Shown: positions 44,688-53,437, counted from the stretch's first letter. The stretch: 64,000 nucleotides of DNA from Comamonas piscis (GCF_014109725.1 NZ_CP058554.1:3534001-3598000); one strand, 5' to 3'. Translations and numbers: made by a program. The notes: generated by a model from the letters alone, not told the origin.

Positions 44688-46976
44688 TTAGAACTCGGCG
44701 ACCAGGCTGACCTTGAGCGAGCGGCCAGGCTGGGTGTAGCCATCGATAAAGGCAGCATTCGAGGCCACGCCGCGCACATCGGCCCAGCGCCAGTACTTCT
44801 TGTCGGTCAGGTTGTAGAGGCCGACATTCAGGCGCAGATCCTTGCGGATGCGCCACTGCGTAGTTAGATCCACCACCGTGGCCGAAGGACTGAGGAACTG
44901 CGCGCCCGTGCTGGGGTTGGTCGTGTCCTTGGCCTTTTTGCCCTGGGTGTAGTTCAGGCCCAGTTGGGCGGTCCAGGCGGCGGCATCAGCACGCAGGCCC
45001 ACCGTAAAGCGCTGCGGGTCGATCGACGACAGCGGCTCAGCGCTGGTACGGTCACGCCCCTGGGTACGGCCCCAGGAAAACGGCGTGCTCCAGCCGATGC
45101 CGGCATAACGCCCCCAGTCAGCATGGCCCTTGACTTCAAAACCGCTGATGTTGACCCGGCCCCGGTTGACCGACTGGAAGACCAAAGGATTGGACGGTGA
45201 GCCCACGCCACCGACCTGCACCAGGTCGTCGATAAAGTCCTTGTAGCGGCCGGTGAAGGCCGCCACATCCAACGCGACATTGCCCAGGCGGCCCCGCACG
45301 CCCAACTCCAGGTTCTGGCTGGTTTCCGGCTTCAGGTCAGGGTTGGGGATGGTCTTGTAGTTGGCAACGGGGTTTTCAAAGAAGGCGTTGACCTGGCCGG
45401 CGTTGGGCGCGCGGAAGCCCTTGGCATAGTTGCCAAACACACTCCACTCAGGGTTGACGCGGTACATCACACCCAGCTTGGGCGAGGTGGCATTGCCCGA
45501 CAGCGACACCGCATTGGCGCCAAAGCCAGCCTGGTCGGCCTTGATGCTGAAGTGGTCGTAACGCAGGCCTGGCGTGAAGGTCCAGTTGCCCAGCACCAGC
45601 TCATCTTGCGCATACAGCGCCCAGCTCGATTCGGTGGTGTCGGGGAAGCGCTTGAGCGGGAAGGTTTCGCCGACCGGCGGTGTGATACCCGTCTGCAGGT
45701 TCTCGACATCGCTGCGCACATAGTCGATGCCGTAGGTGATCTTCTGCGCCAGGCCCGCATCGCTGCGCAGCAGCTTGCTGGCCTGCACATTGGCCTGCCA
45801 GGTCTTTTCCTGGTAGGTCACATCGCGGGTGCGGTCGGCGGCCGTCAGGCGGTCTTCGTAGATGAACTCGCGCGAATCGGCGTTCTGGTAGCTCAGGCTG
45901 GCCTTGATGTCGTCGAACACCGGCGCGCTCAGGTTGCGCCACTCGCCGGCCCAGCTGCCGCGACTGCGCTTCATGTCCGTGGTCGCGCCGGAATCGATGA
46001 CTGCGGCCGCTGCGGTGACGGGCGGCGCCGTGCGCGCGGTATAGAGCTGGTAGTCGGCCTTTTTGTCGACATGCTCTACTGTGAAGGTGTGCTTCTGGTC
46101 CGCATTGGGACGGACCACGACCTTGCCCAGCACCGAGGCATCCTTGTCGTGCTGCGGGTTGGGGACGGTGCGGCGCGTATCCAGCGTGTCGATATCGCCC
46201 ATGTTCTTGAGCTCGCGGCTGCGGCCCAGGTTGACGCCCAGCAGCCATTCAACGGTCTCATTGGGCTTGCCCGCCAAGGTCAGACCCAGGTTCTTGCCGG
46301 TGCTCTCGCTGTCATAGCCCACGCTGGCGCGGCCGCCAAAGGTCTGGCCGTTCTTGAGCAGGTTGCTGGGCTCATTGGTGATGAAGTTAACCAGGCCCGC
46401 CATGCCGTCAGAGCCGTAGAGCGCGGAGGTGGCACCGCGCACTACTTCCACCCGCTGGATCATGCCCACATCCAGGTAGTCGCGGCCAAAAGCATTGGCG
46501 CTGAAGACATAGCTGCGTGGCAGGCGAATGCCATCAACCAGCATCAGCACGCGGTTGCCATCCAGCCCCCGGATATTGAAGCCGGAGTTCTGGTCACGCC
46601 CGGTGGGGCTGGAGGCCAGGGTAAAGCGCGCCGGCGCACGCTTGACGGAGACATTGGGCATGTCGCGGGCGATATCGCGGATATCGCGCATCTGCTGCTC
46701 TTCCATTTGCCGCGCGTTGATGACATCAATGCTCATCGGCAACTCGTCGGGGTCTTGCTCGTAGCGCGAGCCGCTCACGACCATTTCTTTGAGCAAAGGC
46801 GCATCAGCCGCAGCCACCAACACCGTGCCGGATGGCTGCGCAGGGCTGCTTGCCGCTGGCGCCTGGGCCTGCGCCACTTGGGCGACGCAGAGCAGTGCGG
46901 CCAGTGCCAGCGGTTGCAGAATGAGAGGCTGGCGCGCGGCACCGGGGGTGCGCGGAGCAGGACGGGACGAAGACAC
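44688..46976 (-). CDS. TonB-dependent heme/hemoglobin receptor
   Basis: This is an outer-membrane receptor that takes up heme-type compounds with TonB energy. It has a signal peptide (LILQPLALAALLCVAQVAQA), a plug domain (about residues 50-190 from this start) with LMLVDGIRLPRS, and a 22-strand barrel ending in the C-terminal VSLVAEF. The FRAP box (GFRAPN) and NPDL box are present, but no histidine lies between them; classical heme receptors such as HemR have one. GTG 46976 gives a normal signal peptide; GTGs at 47009 and 47060 are alternatives, and none has a clear ribosome site. First gene of the heme operon. Confidence 0.85.
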   Translation of the reverse strand: MSSSRPAPRTPGAARQPLILQPLALAALLCVAQVAQAQAPAASSPAQPSGTVLVAAADAPLLKEMVVSGSRYEQDPDELPMSIDVINARQMEEQQMRDIRDIARDMPNVSVKRAPARFTLASSPTGRDQNSGFNIRGLDGNRVLMLVDGIRLPRSYVFSANAFGRDYLDVGMIQRVEVVRGATSALYGSDGMAGLVNFITNEPSNLLKNGQTFGGRASVGYDSESTGKNLGLTLAGKPNETVEWLLGVNLGRSRELKNMGDIDTLDTRRTVPNPQHDKDASVLGKVVVRPNADQKHTFTVEHVDKKADYQLYTARTAPPVTAAAAVIDSGATTDMKRSRGSWAGEWRNLSAPVFDDIKASLSYQNADSREFIYEDRLTAADRTRDVTYQEKTWQANVQASKLLRSDAGLAQKITYGIDYVRSDVENLQTGITPPVGETFPLKRFPDTTESSWALYAQDELVLGNWTFTPGLRYDHFSIKADQAGFGANAVSLSGNATSPKLGVMYRVNPEWSVFGNYAKGFRAPNAGQVNAFFENPVANYKTIPNPDLKPETSQNLELGVRGRLGNVALDVAAFTGRYKDFIDDLVQVGGVGSPSNPLVFQSVNRGRVNISGFEVKGHADWGRYAGIGWSTPFSWGRTQGRDRTSAEPLSSIDPQRFTVGLRADAAAWTAQLGLNYTQGKKAKDTTNPSTGAQFLSPSATVVDLTTQWRIRKDLRLNVGLYNLTDKKYWRWADVRGVASNAAFIDGYTQPGRSLKVSLVAEF

Positions 46977-47121
46977 GCCATGCGTGTCACAGGTGTGATG
47001 AGCAGCCACGGGCCGAGCTTTCAGACAACAAGGGTTGAACAAATAAGCTGGCGATGACACCGCATGCAGGGCATGGGCTGCAGCACGGCTGGCGTGCTGG
47101 TCACAGGCTGGCGATGCAACA

Positions 47122-47150
47122 ATTATATGAGAATAGTTCTTATTTATCGA
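47122..47150 (-). promoter_or_regulatory. Fur-overlapped promoter of the heme operon
   Basis: On the minus strand TCGATA, a 17-base spacer and a perfect TATAAT form a promoter. The spacer contains TGAGAATAGTTCTTA (47128-47142), which matches the 7-1-7 Fur pattern at 10 of 14 positions. Fur with iron would block RNA polymerase, so the operon is probably induced by low iron. Confidence 0.65.
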
Positions 47151-47238
47151 ACAGCAAAGCCCTGCAAATACCGGGGCTGCAGCTAATTAGCGACAGATGG
47201 CGCAGCTTTGGCTCCTGGAAGCAATGCTTTAATCCGCA

Positions 47239-47280
47239 CAAAAAAAGAAAACCACCCCGTTTGCATCGCAAAGGGGTGGC
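47239..47280 (-). terminator. Terminator of the PheC-like binding-protein gene
   Basis: On the minus strand a stem of CCACCCC and GGGGTGG, extended inside by TTTGC/GCAAA around a short loop, is followed by TTTTCTTTTTTT. It lies 73 bases after the stop at 47353. Confidence 0.9.
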
Positions 47281-47352
47281 AGCACGGCAGCATGCCACGG
47301 CTATTTTTCTGCCTGGCTTCCAGTACTTCTGGCAGTCAGAGAGAACAGCACC

Positions 47353-48141
47353 TCACTTCAGCCACTTCTGCGCCTCTTGCTGCAGCACGCCGCGCAACGC
47401 CAGCACATCCCAGGTGAACTGCATCACGCGCTGGTAATCAGCATCATCGACCGGCAGCATAAAGCCCAGCTGGTTCACGGGGGTCAAGGGCTTGTCCAGG
47501 TAAGCAGCAAACAGGCGCGGATCGGCCTTGCTGTAGTGCAGCGCCTCATAGGTTTCGGTGATCATGGCGTCACCCTTGCCTTCGGCAATCAGGCCAGGGA
47601 TCTCAGCGTTCTTGTCATGCGTGCTGACCTGGGCATTCTTCAGGTTCTGCAGCACATAGGCCTCGTTGGTGCCGCCGGGGTTTTTGATCACGCGCACGCT
47701 GGCCTGGTTCAGGCTTTCAGGCGTCGTGAACTTGTCCTTGTCGGCCGCACGCACCAGGGCCACCTTGCCGAAGGGCGCGTAGCCCGGCAGCATCTGCACC
47801 TTGCTAAGCCGCGCCACATTGCGGGTGATACCGCCCACGGCCACATCGAACTTTTTGTCCTGCAGGTCTTGCATCAGCTTGGGCCAGGTGGTATCGACAT
47901 ACTCGACCTTGACGCCCATCTCCTTGGCCATCGCCTCGACCACCTCGATGTCATGTCCCGCGTACTTGCCATCGGCCTTCATCGCAAAGGGGCGGTAGTC
48001 GCCCGGGGTGCCGACGCGCAACACCTTGGCCTGCATGATGGCATCCAAGCGGGGGCCGGCCTGGGCAGGCAGGGACAGCGCTGCGACTGCGGTCGCGCCG
48101 ACGGCCATGGCGGCGAGAACTTTGGTTTTTTTCTGGAACAT
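47353..48141 (-). CDS. Periplasmic amino-acid-binding-like protein (cyclohexadienyl dehydratase/PheC-like)
   Basis: This is a type 2 periplasmic binding protein of the SBP_bac_3 group. The 262-residue product has a signal peptide (cleavage about ALSLPAQA|G) and a core with VLRVGTPGDYRPFAMKADGKYAGHDIEV, which is close to both amino-acid receptors and PheC cyclohexadienyl dehydratases, which convert arogenate or prephenate in the periplasm. No ABC permease follows, which favours the PheC-like role or an orphan receptor. AAGGTG precedes ATG 48141. Which of the two roles is right cannot be settled from the sequence. Confidence 0.8.
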   Translation of the reverse strand: MFQKKTKVLAAMAVGATAVAALSLPAQAGPRLDAIMQAKVLRVGTPGDYRPFAMKADGKYAGHDIEVVEAMAKEMGVKVEYVDTTWPKLMQDLQDKKFDVAVGGITRNVARLSKVQMLPGYAPFGKVALVRAADKDKFTTPESLNQASVRVIKNPGGTNEAYVLQNLKNAQVSTHDKNAEIPGLIAEGKGDAMITETYEALHYSKADPRLFAAYLDKPLTPVNQLGFMLPVDDADYQRVMQFTWDVLALRGVLQQEAQKWLK

Positions 48142-48184
48142 GGGTACACCTTGCTATGGTCAAGAATCAGGAGGGACGGAGCGC

Positions 48185-48226
48185 AAAAAAAAGCGTGTAC
48201 ACCCATGCGGTGTACACGCTTTTCTG
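48185..48226 (-). terminator. Terminator of the glycine-zipper lipoprotein gene
   Basis: A 15-bp perfect stem AAAAGCGTGTACACC/GGTGTACACGCTTTT with a CATGC loop. Eight A residues on the plus strand (48185-48192) give a T-run on the minus strand. Confidence 0.85.
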
Positions 48227-48305
48227 AGACACGCGGCGCCATTGTGGCTCAGCGCCAGCGCCCTGCCCATCGGGGTTCACCCAAGCGCAGAAGGCGCTGC
48301 GGCCA

Positions 48306-48839
48306 TCAATAACGCGAGATCTGGCCTTGGTTGATCTGCACGCGGTCGCCCGGGCGCAGATCGCCGGGGTTGGGCACATCAAAAATGCGCTGGCCGCCAT
48401 TTTGCAGGTTGATGTGGATGCGGTAGCCGCTCACCGTGCTGCGGCTGCCACCGGACGACTGCTCCAACGCGTTGCCAGCCGCTGCGCCACCGGCCACGCC
48501 GGCAGCCGTGGCGGCCATGCGGCCAAAGCCACCGCCTACCTGGTTGCCCAGCACGCCACCAACCACGGCACCCAAGATGGCGCCGACGCCCGAGGTGCTG
48601 CGCGACTGCGAGCGCAGCTCTTCAATATTGCCGACGGTGCCGTATTCCATACCGTAAGGCGCTTGCTGTTGCTGCGGGTAGCTGCCCTGCTGCTGCGGTG
48701 CCGGGCCTTGCGGGTAGCGGTTGTCATAACGGGGGGGGGCCTGCACGCAGGCGGCCAACACCGAGGTGGCCGCAAGGGCCAGGCCCAGCTTGCCTGCACG
48801 TTGCAGCAGGCTGCGCGCGCTTGGATTCGTTTGAGACAT
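48306..48839 (-). CDS. Glycine-zipper outer-membrane lipoprotein (SlyB/Pcp-like)
   Basis: This is an envelope lipoprotein. The 177-residue product has a lipobox VLAAC with the acylated Cys31, a Gln/Pro-rich linker, and a glycine-zipper segment GVGAILGAVVGGVLGNQVGGGFGR (about 82-105) that resembles the 2TM membrane region of SlyB-type proteins. The C-terminal part is polar. It may stabilise the outer membrane. Its own terminator lies downstream. Confidence 0.9.
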   Translation of the reverse strand: MSQTNPSARSLLQRAGKLGLALAATSVLAACVQAPPRYDNRYPQGPAPQQQGSYPQQQQAPYGMEYGTVGNIEELRSQSRSTSGVGAILGAVVGGVLGNQVGGGFGRMAATAAGVAGGAAAGNALEQSSGGSRSTVSGYRIHINLQNGGQRIFDVPNPGDLRPGDRVQINQGQISRY

Positions 48840-48920
48840 TGCGTTCTCCTTTCAGATCACAAAAATGACGAGGGGGTCAGAGCCATCTCGGCCCTGCCAG
48901 GTTCCGTACGGAGATGCGGC

Positions 48921-49370
48921 TTACTTGGTGCCGGTGGAGCCATAGCCCCCGGCGCCGCGTTCGGACACATCGCCAAAATCTTCCACCACCTGAAAGCTGG
49001 CTTGCACCACCGGCACGATGACCATTTGCGCCAGGCGCTCCATCGGCTGCAGCACAAAGGCCTGGCTGCTGCGGTTCCAGGCGCTGACCATCAGCTGGCC
49101 TTGGTAGTCGCTGTCAATCAGGCCCACCAGGTTGCCCAGCACGATGCCGTGCTTGTGGCCCAGGCCCGAGCGCGGCAGGATCATCGCGGCATAGCCAGGG
49201 TCACGCAGATGGATGGCCAGGCCCGTGGGCACCAGTTGCCAGGCATTGGGCTCCAGGGTCAGAGGCGCATCCAGGCAGGCACGCAAATCCAGGCCGGCAC
49301 TACCAGGAGTTGCGTACTGGGGCAACTGGTCTTGCATGCGGGGGTCGAGAATCTTCAGGTCAACAATCAT
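48921..49370 (-). CDS. dut: Deoxyuridine 5'-triphosphate nucleotidohydrolase
   Basis: This trimeric enzyme hydrolyses dUTP to dUMP and pyrophosphate, keeping uracil out of DNA. The 149-residue product has the five dUTPase motifs, including PGSAGLDLRA near 22, PRSGLGHKHG near 66, GNLVGLIDSDYQG and the C-terminal GAGGYGSTG. It is complete and stands in a minus-strand cluster of short genes. Confidence 0.96.
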   Translation of the reverse strand: MIVDLKILDPRMQDQLPQYATPGSAGLDLRACLDAPLTLEPNAWQLVPTGLAIHLRDPGYAAMILPRSGLGHKHGIVLGNLVGLIDSDYQGQLMVSAWNRSSQAFVLQPMERLAQMVIVPVVQASFQVVEDFGDVSERGAGGYGSTGTK

Positions 49371-49509
49371 GGTGGTGGTTCAGCTATCAATGCAGCGAAG
49401 GCTAGCATATACATAACGCCCGCCAGCCCAGATGGTGCACAGGCCTACAAGCGTTTACCGTACGCATACAAAGGCAGCCACCACGTCAGCGCTTACGCAC
49501 CCGGCTACC

Positions 49510-49998
49510 TCAGCTTTTTTTCGACATCGCTTTCTTCACGCCAGCGATCAGCATCACGATGCCCAGAGGCGGAAAAATAATTCCCAGAATTACCGCGATG
49601 GCGATGCCCAGCAGCTTGGGTCCGCTCATCGGCTTGCTGGATGTGGAACGCTCGCCTGCGGGCGCAAAGATAGACGCTGTCGGATGGCGTGCTGCCGAAC
49701 CCACGGCGGTGGTGCTGCTGCCGCTGCCGCTGTGGCGCTTGTCCTTGCGCGTCTGGTCCATCTGGCGGATGCGGTCGAGCAGTTCCTGGGCCTGGTCGGC
49801 AATGGGGCTGCTGGATGTAGCCGATGCTGTTTGCATCTGGGGCTTGCGCAGGCCAGCCTGGCGCTGCGTGCTACTAGTAGAGCGCCCCGTGGCATGGGTC
49901 TGCCGGGCCAGCAGCTGCTCCACATAGCGAACAAAATCGCCATCCGGCGGTGTGTCGTAAACCGACGCTGTGTGCCTGTTCAGCAATGCCAATTGCAT
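49510..49998 (-). CDS. Small C-terminally anchored hypothetical protein
   Basis: I do not recognise a family. The 162-residue product has a Ser/Thr/Gln-rich hydrophilic N-terminal part, a possible helical stretch (ADQAQELLDRIRQMDQTRKDK), and one C-terminal hydrophobic segment (LLGIAIAVILGIIFPPLGIVMLIAGV) followed by a Lys-rich end, as in a tail-anchored protein. Start 49998 has a GGGGAG right before it. It is divergent from trxA across 251 bases. Confidence 0.5.
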   Translation of the reverse strand: MQLALLNRHTASVYDTPPDGDFVRYVEQLLARQTHATGRSTSSTQRQAGLRKPQMQTASATSSSPIADQAQELLDRIRQMDQTRKDKRHSGSGSSTTAVGSAARHPTASIFAPAGERSTSSKPMSGPKLLGIAIAVILGIIFPPLGIVMLIAGVKKAMSKKS

Positions 49999-50249
49999 CT
50001 CCCCTTGCGCGCAGCTGGCAAGCCGCTGCAGCGATTGATAGTTTCAAACTCCGACATAGTCACTTTGCATGTCCGCAGCTCGCGCCCTCTGAGAGCGCAT
50101 TGTGCTTGACATCCAGCGCCCCTACAACGCGCCAGAGGCCGCGCCAGCTGCCTGCACCCGGCCTTGCTTTCTGTCACAATGGCCTCAACTTTTGTCCATG
50201 GCGCATCCCCTGCAGCCAAGAAACCCGAAATTTATACAAGGAACCTGCC

Positions 50250-50582
50250 ATGTCGGAATCCCTGATCAAGCATACCAACGAAGCCAGCTTTGAAGCCGAT
50301 GTCATGCAACCGGACACCAATGTGTTGGTGGACTTCTGGGCCGAATGGTGTGGCCCTTGCAAGCAAATCGCGCCCGTGCTGGAAGAAGTCTCGGTGAGCT
50401 ACAAGGACAAGCTGCAGGTCGCCAAGGTGAATGTGGATGAGAACCGCGCCATCTCGGCCAAGTTCGGCATCCGCGGTATTCCTACCTTGATGCTGTTCAA
50501 GAACGGCCAGTTGGCTGCCACCAAGGTGGGCGCGCTGAACAAGGCGCAACTGACGGCCTTCCTGGACGAGCAACTCGCCTAA
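50250..50582 (+). CDS. trxA: Thioredoxin
   Basis: This small redox protein reduces disulfides in the cytoplasm. The product is 110 residues, with the active site WCGPC at 33-37. ATG 50250 follows AAGGAA by six bases and gives MSESLIKHTN, the usual start; upstream in-frame sequence is non-coding. It precedes rho, a conserved neighbour pairing in proteobacteria. A terminator follows at 50646. Confidence 0.97.
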   Translation: MSESLIKHTNEASFEADVMQPDTNVLVDFWAEWCGPCKQIAPVLEEVSVSYKDKLQVAKVNVDENRAISAKFGIRGIPTLMLFKNGQLAATKVGALNKAQLTAFLDEQLA

Positions 50583-50645
50583 ATCCAGCGCTCGTCGCAT
50601 GCACAGCCCCTGCGCAAGGGGCCTTGCCTAGCGGCGATAGCCAGC

Positions 50646-50671
50646 AAAGCACGGTTTTTACCGTGCTTTTT
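50646..50671 (+). terminator. Rho-independent terminator of trxA
   Basis: A 9-bp stem AAAGCACGG/CCGTGCTTT with a T-rich 6-base loop, followed by more T residues. Confidence 0.88.
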
Positions 50672-50934
50672 GCTTTTCTCAAGCATTTGATTTTTCTATA
50701 TTTTTATAAAAATATCGAAATCTCTAGCTGCTCGCTGTCGCGCCTGATACATATAGTTGATAATTCAGGCGGGATGTTCTTGCGGCAACCTGTCTATAAT
50801 CGGCCTTCAGATCACCGATCTAATTCCATCCAAGAATAGATCAAGCATGGTCTCCGGCTTCGCGGTCTCCCGCTTATTGCACCGGCTCTGCATCCCCCCT
50901 ACCTCTAACAGTTACTCCGTTCTGGAGTCTATCC
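50672..50934. other. AT-rich leader region upstream of rho
   Basis: This stretch holds a perfect 18-base palindrome ATATTTTTATAAAAATAT at 50698-50715, with AT-rich flanks, and a TATAAT at 50795-50800 that is the likely -10 box of rho; its -35 matches poorly. From that -10 to the start codon there are about 130 bases of leader. GGAG (50923-50926) precedes the ATG. Known rho genes are autoregulated in their leader, so this is a plausible place for such control. Confidence 0.5.
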
Positions 50935-52197
50935 ATGCACTTAAATGAGCTCAAGGCACTGCATGTGTCTGAAGTCCTCAAGCTGGCAGACGAGCTTGAA
51001 ATTGAAAATACCGGCCGCATGCGCAAACAGGAGTTGATGTTTGCGATCATCAAAAAGCGCGCCAAAGCGGGTGAACAGGTTTTCGCCGATGGCGTTCTGG
51101 AAATCCTGCCCGACGGATTCGGCTTTCTGCGCAGCCTCGACACGAGCTTCACGGCCAGCACCGACGATATCTATATCTCCCCCAGCCAGGTGCGCCGCTT
51201 CAATCTGCACACCGGCGACATGATCGAAGGTGAAGTGCGCACGCCCAAGGATGGCGAGCGCTACTTTGCCTTGACCAAGCTCGACCAGGTCAACGGCCTG
51301 CCGCCAGAGCAAAACAAGCACAAGATGATGTTCGAGAATCTGACGCCGCTGTTCCCCAAGGAACAGATGCGTCTGGAGCGCGACATCAAGGCCGAAGAAA
51401 ACATCACCGGCCGCCTGATCGACATCATTGCGCCCATCGGCCGCGGCCAACGCGCACTGATCGTGGCAGCGCCCAAGAGCGGCAAGACGATGATGATGCA
51501 GAGCATTGCGCATGCCATCACCGCCAACTACCCCGATGTGCACATGATGGTGTTGCTGATCGACGAGCGTCCGGAAGAAGTGACGGAAATGCAGCGCTCG
51601 GTCAAGGGCGAGATCATCGCATCGACCTTTGATGAGCCTGCCGCCCGCCACGTTCACGTGGCCGAAATGGTCATCGAGCGCGCCAAGCGCCTGGTGGAAA
51701 TGGGCCAGGATGTCGTCATCATGCTGGACTCCATCACCCGTCTGGCCCGCGCCTACAACAACGTCGTGCCTTCGTCGGGCAAGGTGCTGTCCGGTGGTGT
51801 GGATGCCAATGCGCTGCAGCGCCCCAAGCGCTTCTTTGGCGCGGCCCGCAATGTCGAAGAAGGTGGCTCGCTCACCATCATCGCCACGGCCCTGGTCGAT
51901 ACCGGCAGCCGCATGGACGAAGTGATCTTTGAAGAATTCAAGGGCACCGGCAACAGCGAACTGCACTTGAGCCGCCGCCTGTACGAAAAGCGCGTCTTCC
52001 CGGCGATCGAGCTGAACAAGAGCGGTACCCGCCGCGAAGAAATGCTACTCGCTCCCGAGATCCTGCAAAAGACCCGCATCCTGCGCCAGTTCATGTACAA
52101 CATGGACGAGATCGAGTCCATGGAGCTGATGATCAAGAACATGAAGCAGACCAAGAGCAATGTCGAGTTCTTCGACATGATGCGCCGAGGCGGCTAA
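50935..52197 (+). CDS. rho: Transcription termination factor Rho
   Basis: This hexameric RNA-dependent ATPase ends transcription of untranslated RNA. The 420-residue product, the standard length, has the N-terminal helix bundle, an RNA-binding cold-shock-like domain with GFGFLRS at 61-67, Walker A APKSGKT at 179-185, and the Q- and R-loop region. It follows trxA, a conserved pairing. A terminator overlaps the end of the convergent AraC gene. Confidence 0.98.
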   Translation: MHLNELKALHVSEVLKLADELEIENTGRMRKQELMFAIIKKRAKAGEQVFADGVLEILPDGFGFLRSLDTSFTASTDDIYISPSQVRRFNLHTGDMIEGEVRTPKDGERYFALTKLDQVNGLPPEQNKHKMMFENLTPLFPKEQMRLERDIKAEENITGRLIDIIAPIGRGQRALIVAAPKSGKTMMMQSIAHAITANYPDVHMMVLLIDERPEEVTEMQRSVKGEIIASTFDEPAARHVHVAEMVIERAKRLVEMGQDVVIMLDSITRLARAYNNVVPSSGKVLSGGVDANALQRPKRFFGAARNVEEGGSLTIIATALVDTGSRMDEVIFEEFKGTGNSELHLSRRLYEKRVFPAIELNKSGTRREEMLLAPEILQKTRILRQFMYNMDEIESMELMIKNMKQTKSNVEFFDMMRRGG

Positions 52198-52223
52198 ACC
52201 CGTTCTGCGCTTGCAGGCCTGCC

Positions 52224-52252
52224 AACCCTCCGCTCCAACGGAGGGTTTTTTT
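52224..52252 (+). terminator. Rho-independent terminator of rho
   Basis: A 9-bp stem AACCCTCCG/CGGAGGGTT followed by a T-run. Its end overlaps the stop codon of the convergent AraC gene. Confidence 0.9.
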
Positions 52253-53249
52253 ATGCCCGCGTGTGCCAGCGCTCCCCTGCCACCGTTTTTGGCGTTCGGC
52301 CAAAGTGGCGTTCAAAGGCGGTGCTGAAGCTGGAGACATGCTGGTAGCCCACCTGAAAGGCCACGCTTGAGACGCGCTGGCCGCTGTCCAGCAGTGCCCA
52401 GGCGCGCTCCATGCGGATGCGGGTCAGCATGCGATGGGGGCTGCTGCCAAAAAGCAGGCGAAAGCCGGTTTTCAGCGCGAAAGCATTGGTGCCCACGGCT
52501 GCGCATAGATAGGCCACCGTCAAGGGCTGAGCATAGTCGCGCAGCAGGATGTCGCGGGCTTGGAGGATCTTGTCCTGGTCAGCGGGGCGCAAAAGGGCCG
52601 AGGTGCTGGGCGGCGGGCGCAGCTGGCGGGTCTGCTCGGACAGCAGACTGAGGGCGGCGATCTGGATACCCAGCAGCGAGCCTCGCTCATCCTCCTTCGT
52701 TTGCGCATGCCTGGGCAGCAAGGCGGCAGCCCATTGCGAGGTGCTCGCACCATAGGCGCCAAAATGCAGCGCGCGCGCTGATTGGTCAAAGCGCACGCCA
52801 TCAAGCAAGTCAGCCAGGCCATAGCGCTGCAGCACCGCCTCATCGGCCACCAGCCGCAGCTGGCGCAGCGTTTGCCCAGCCGGAAAGCAGCGTTCGCCGC
52901 GCACGCTGGCGAACGCAGCCAAGGTGCTGTGGCCCGCGACAAAATCAAAGCGCTGGCCATCCACGCCGGTGGTGCTGGACTGTCCTTGCAGCGCCACCGT
53001 CAAGGTCAGGCAGCGGTTGTCGCGCTCCAGCAAGCTGGTCTGCTGCAAGGGCTGCTGGGCCCGGTAATCCATGTAGACAAGGGCCAGGCCCGGCTCGATC
53101 TGCAGCCGGTCGGTGACGCAGTGGCCGAGCGTTGCAGGCAGGCTCGAACGCCACCATGCCGATGAACCCAGGCGCTGGGGGGCGCTCACATCTGCGGAGC
53201 TAATTCGGTAGACCAAGACTGCCTTTCTTGTGGTCGCACGCGGCAGCAT
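52251..53249 (-). CDS. AraC-family transcriptional regulator
   Basis: The 332-residue product has a sensing N-terminal half and a C-terminal AraC double helix-turn-helix (about 235-330) with GTNAFALKTGFRLLFGSSPHRMLTRIRMERA and VGYQHVSSFSTAFERHFGRTPK. Its stop codon overlaps the rho terminator. It is divergent from a methyltransferase gene, 188 bases apart, which it likely controls. The inducer is unknown. Confidence 0.9.
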   Translation of the reverse strand: MLPRATTRKAVLVYRISSADVSAPQRLGSSAWWRSSLPATLGHCVTDRLQIEPGLALVYMDYRAQQPLQQTSLLERDNRCLTLTVALQGQSSTTGVDGQRFDFVAGHSTLAAFASVRGERCFPAGQTLRQLRLVADEAVLQRYGLADLLDGVRFDQSARALHFGAYGASTSQWAAALLPRHAQTKEDERGSLLGIQIAALSLLSEQTRQLRPPPSTSALLRPADQDKILQARDILLRDYAQPLTVAYLCAAVGTNAFALKTGFRLLFGSSPHRMLTRIRMERAWALLDSGQRVSSVAFQVGYQHVSSFSTAFERHFGRTPKTVAGERWHTRA

Positions 53250-53292
53250 CGCGAATGACTCCGCCCTGCCAAAGCAATGCTCCGTTTTGCCT

Positions 53293-53327
53293 AAATCTCA
53301 AATGATAGCTATTTGCATTGGAGATTT
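53293..53327. promoter_or_regulatory. Nested dyad between AraC and methyltransferase genes
   Basis: The outer arms AAATCTC (53293-53299) and GAGATTT (53321-53327) enclose CAAAT-GATAGCT-ATTTG (53299-53315). It is a candidate operator or a short dispersed repeat; the core has the ATAGCT shape seen at 19240 and in the element at 54482. Confidence 0.45.
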
Positions 53328-53437
53328 ACAGTGAATGCTCTATCTCCACTTGCGAGCATCCGGACCCCAACCATGGCACATCCTCTTCTCTCCAGAGCCA
53401 CCTCACTTTCTCTCCAATCCAGAGCGGAGGCCTGAAC

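Larger units (their letters stand above)
47061..47352. other. Intergenic region before the heme receptor
   Basis: This stretch holds the Fur-like heme promoter (47122-47150) and the terminator of the neighbouring binding-protein gene (47239-47280). Nothing else is apparent between them. Confidence 0.5.

Noticed and set aside
48185..48226. Perfect 15-bp hairpin considered as a mobile-element end
   Set aside because: It has a T-run facing the end of the lipoprotein gene, so a plain terminator explains it.
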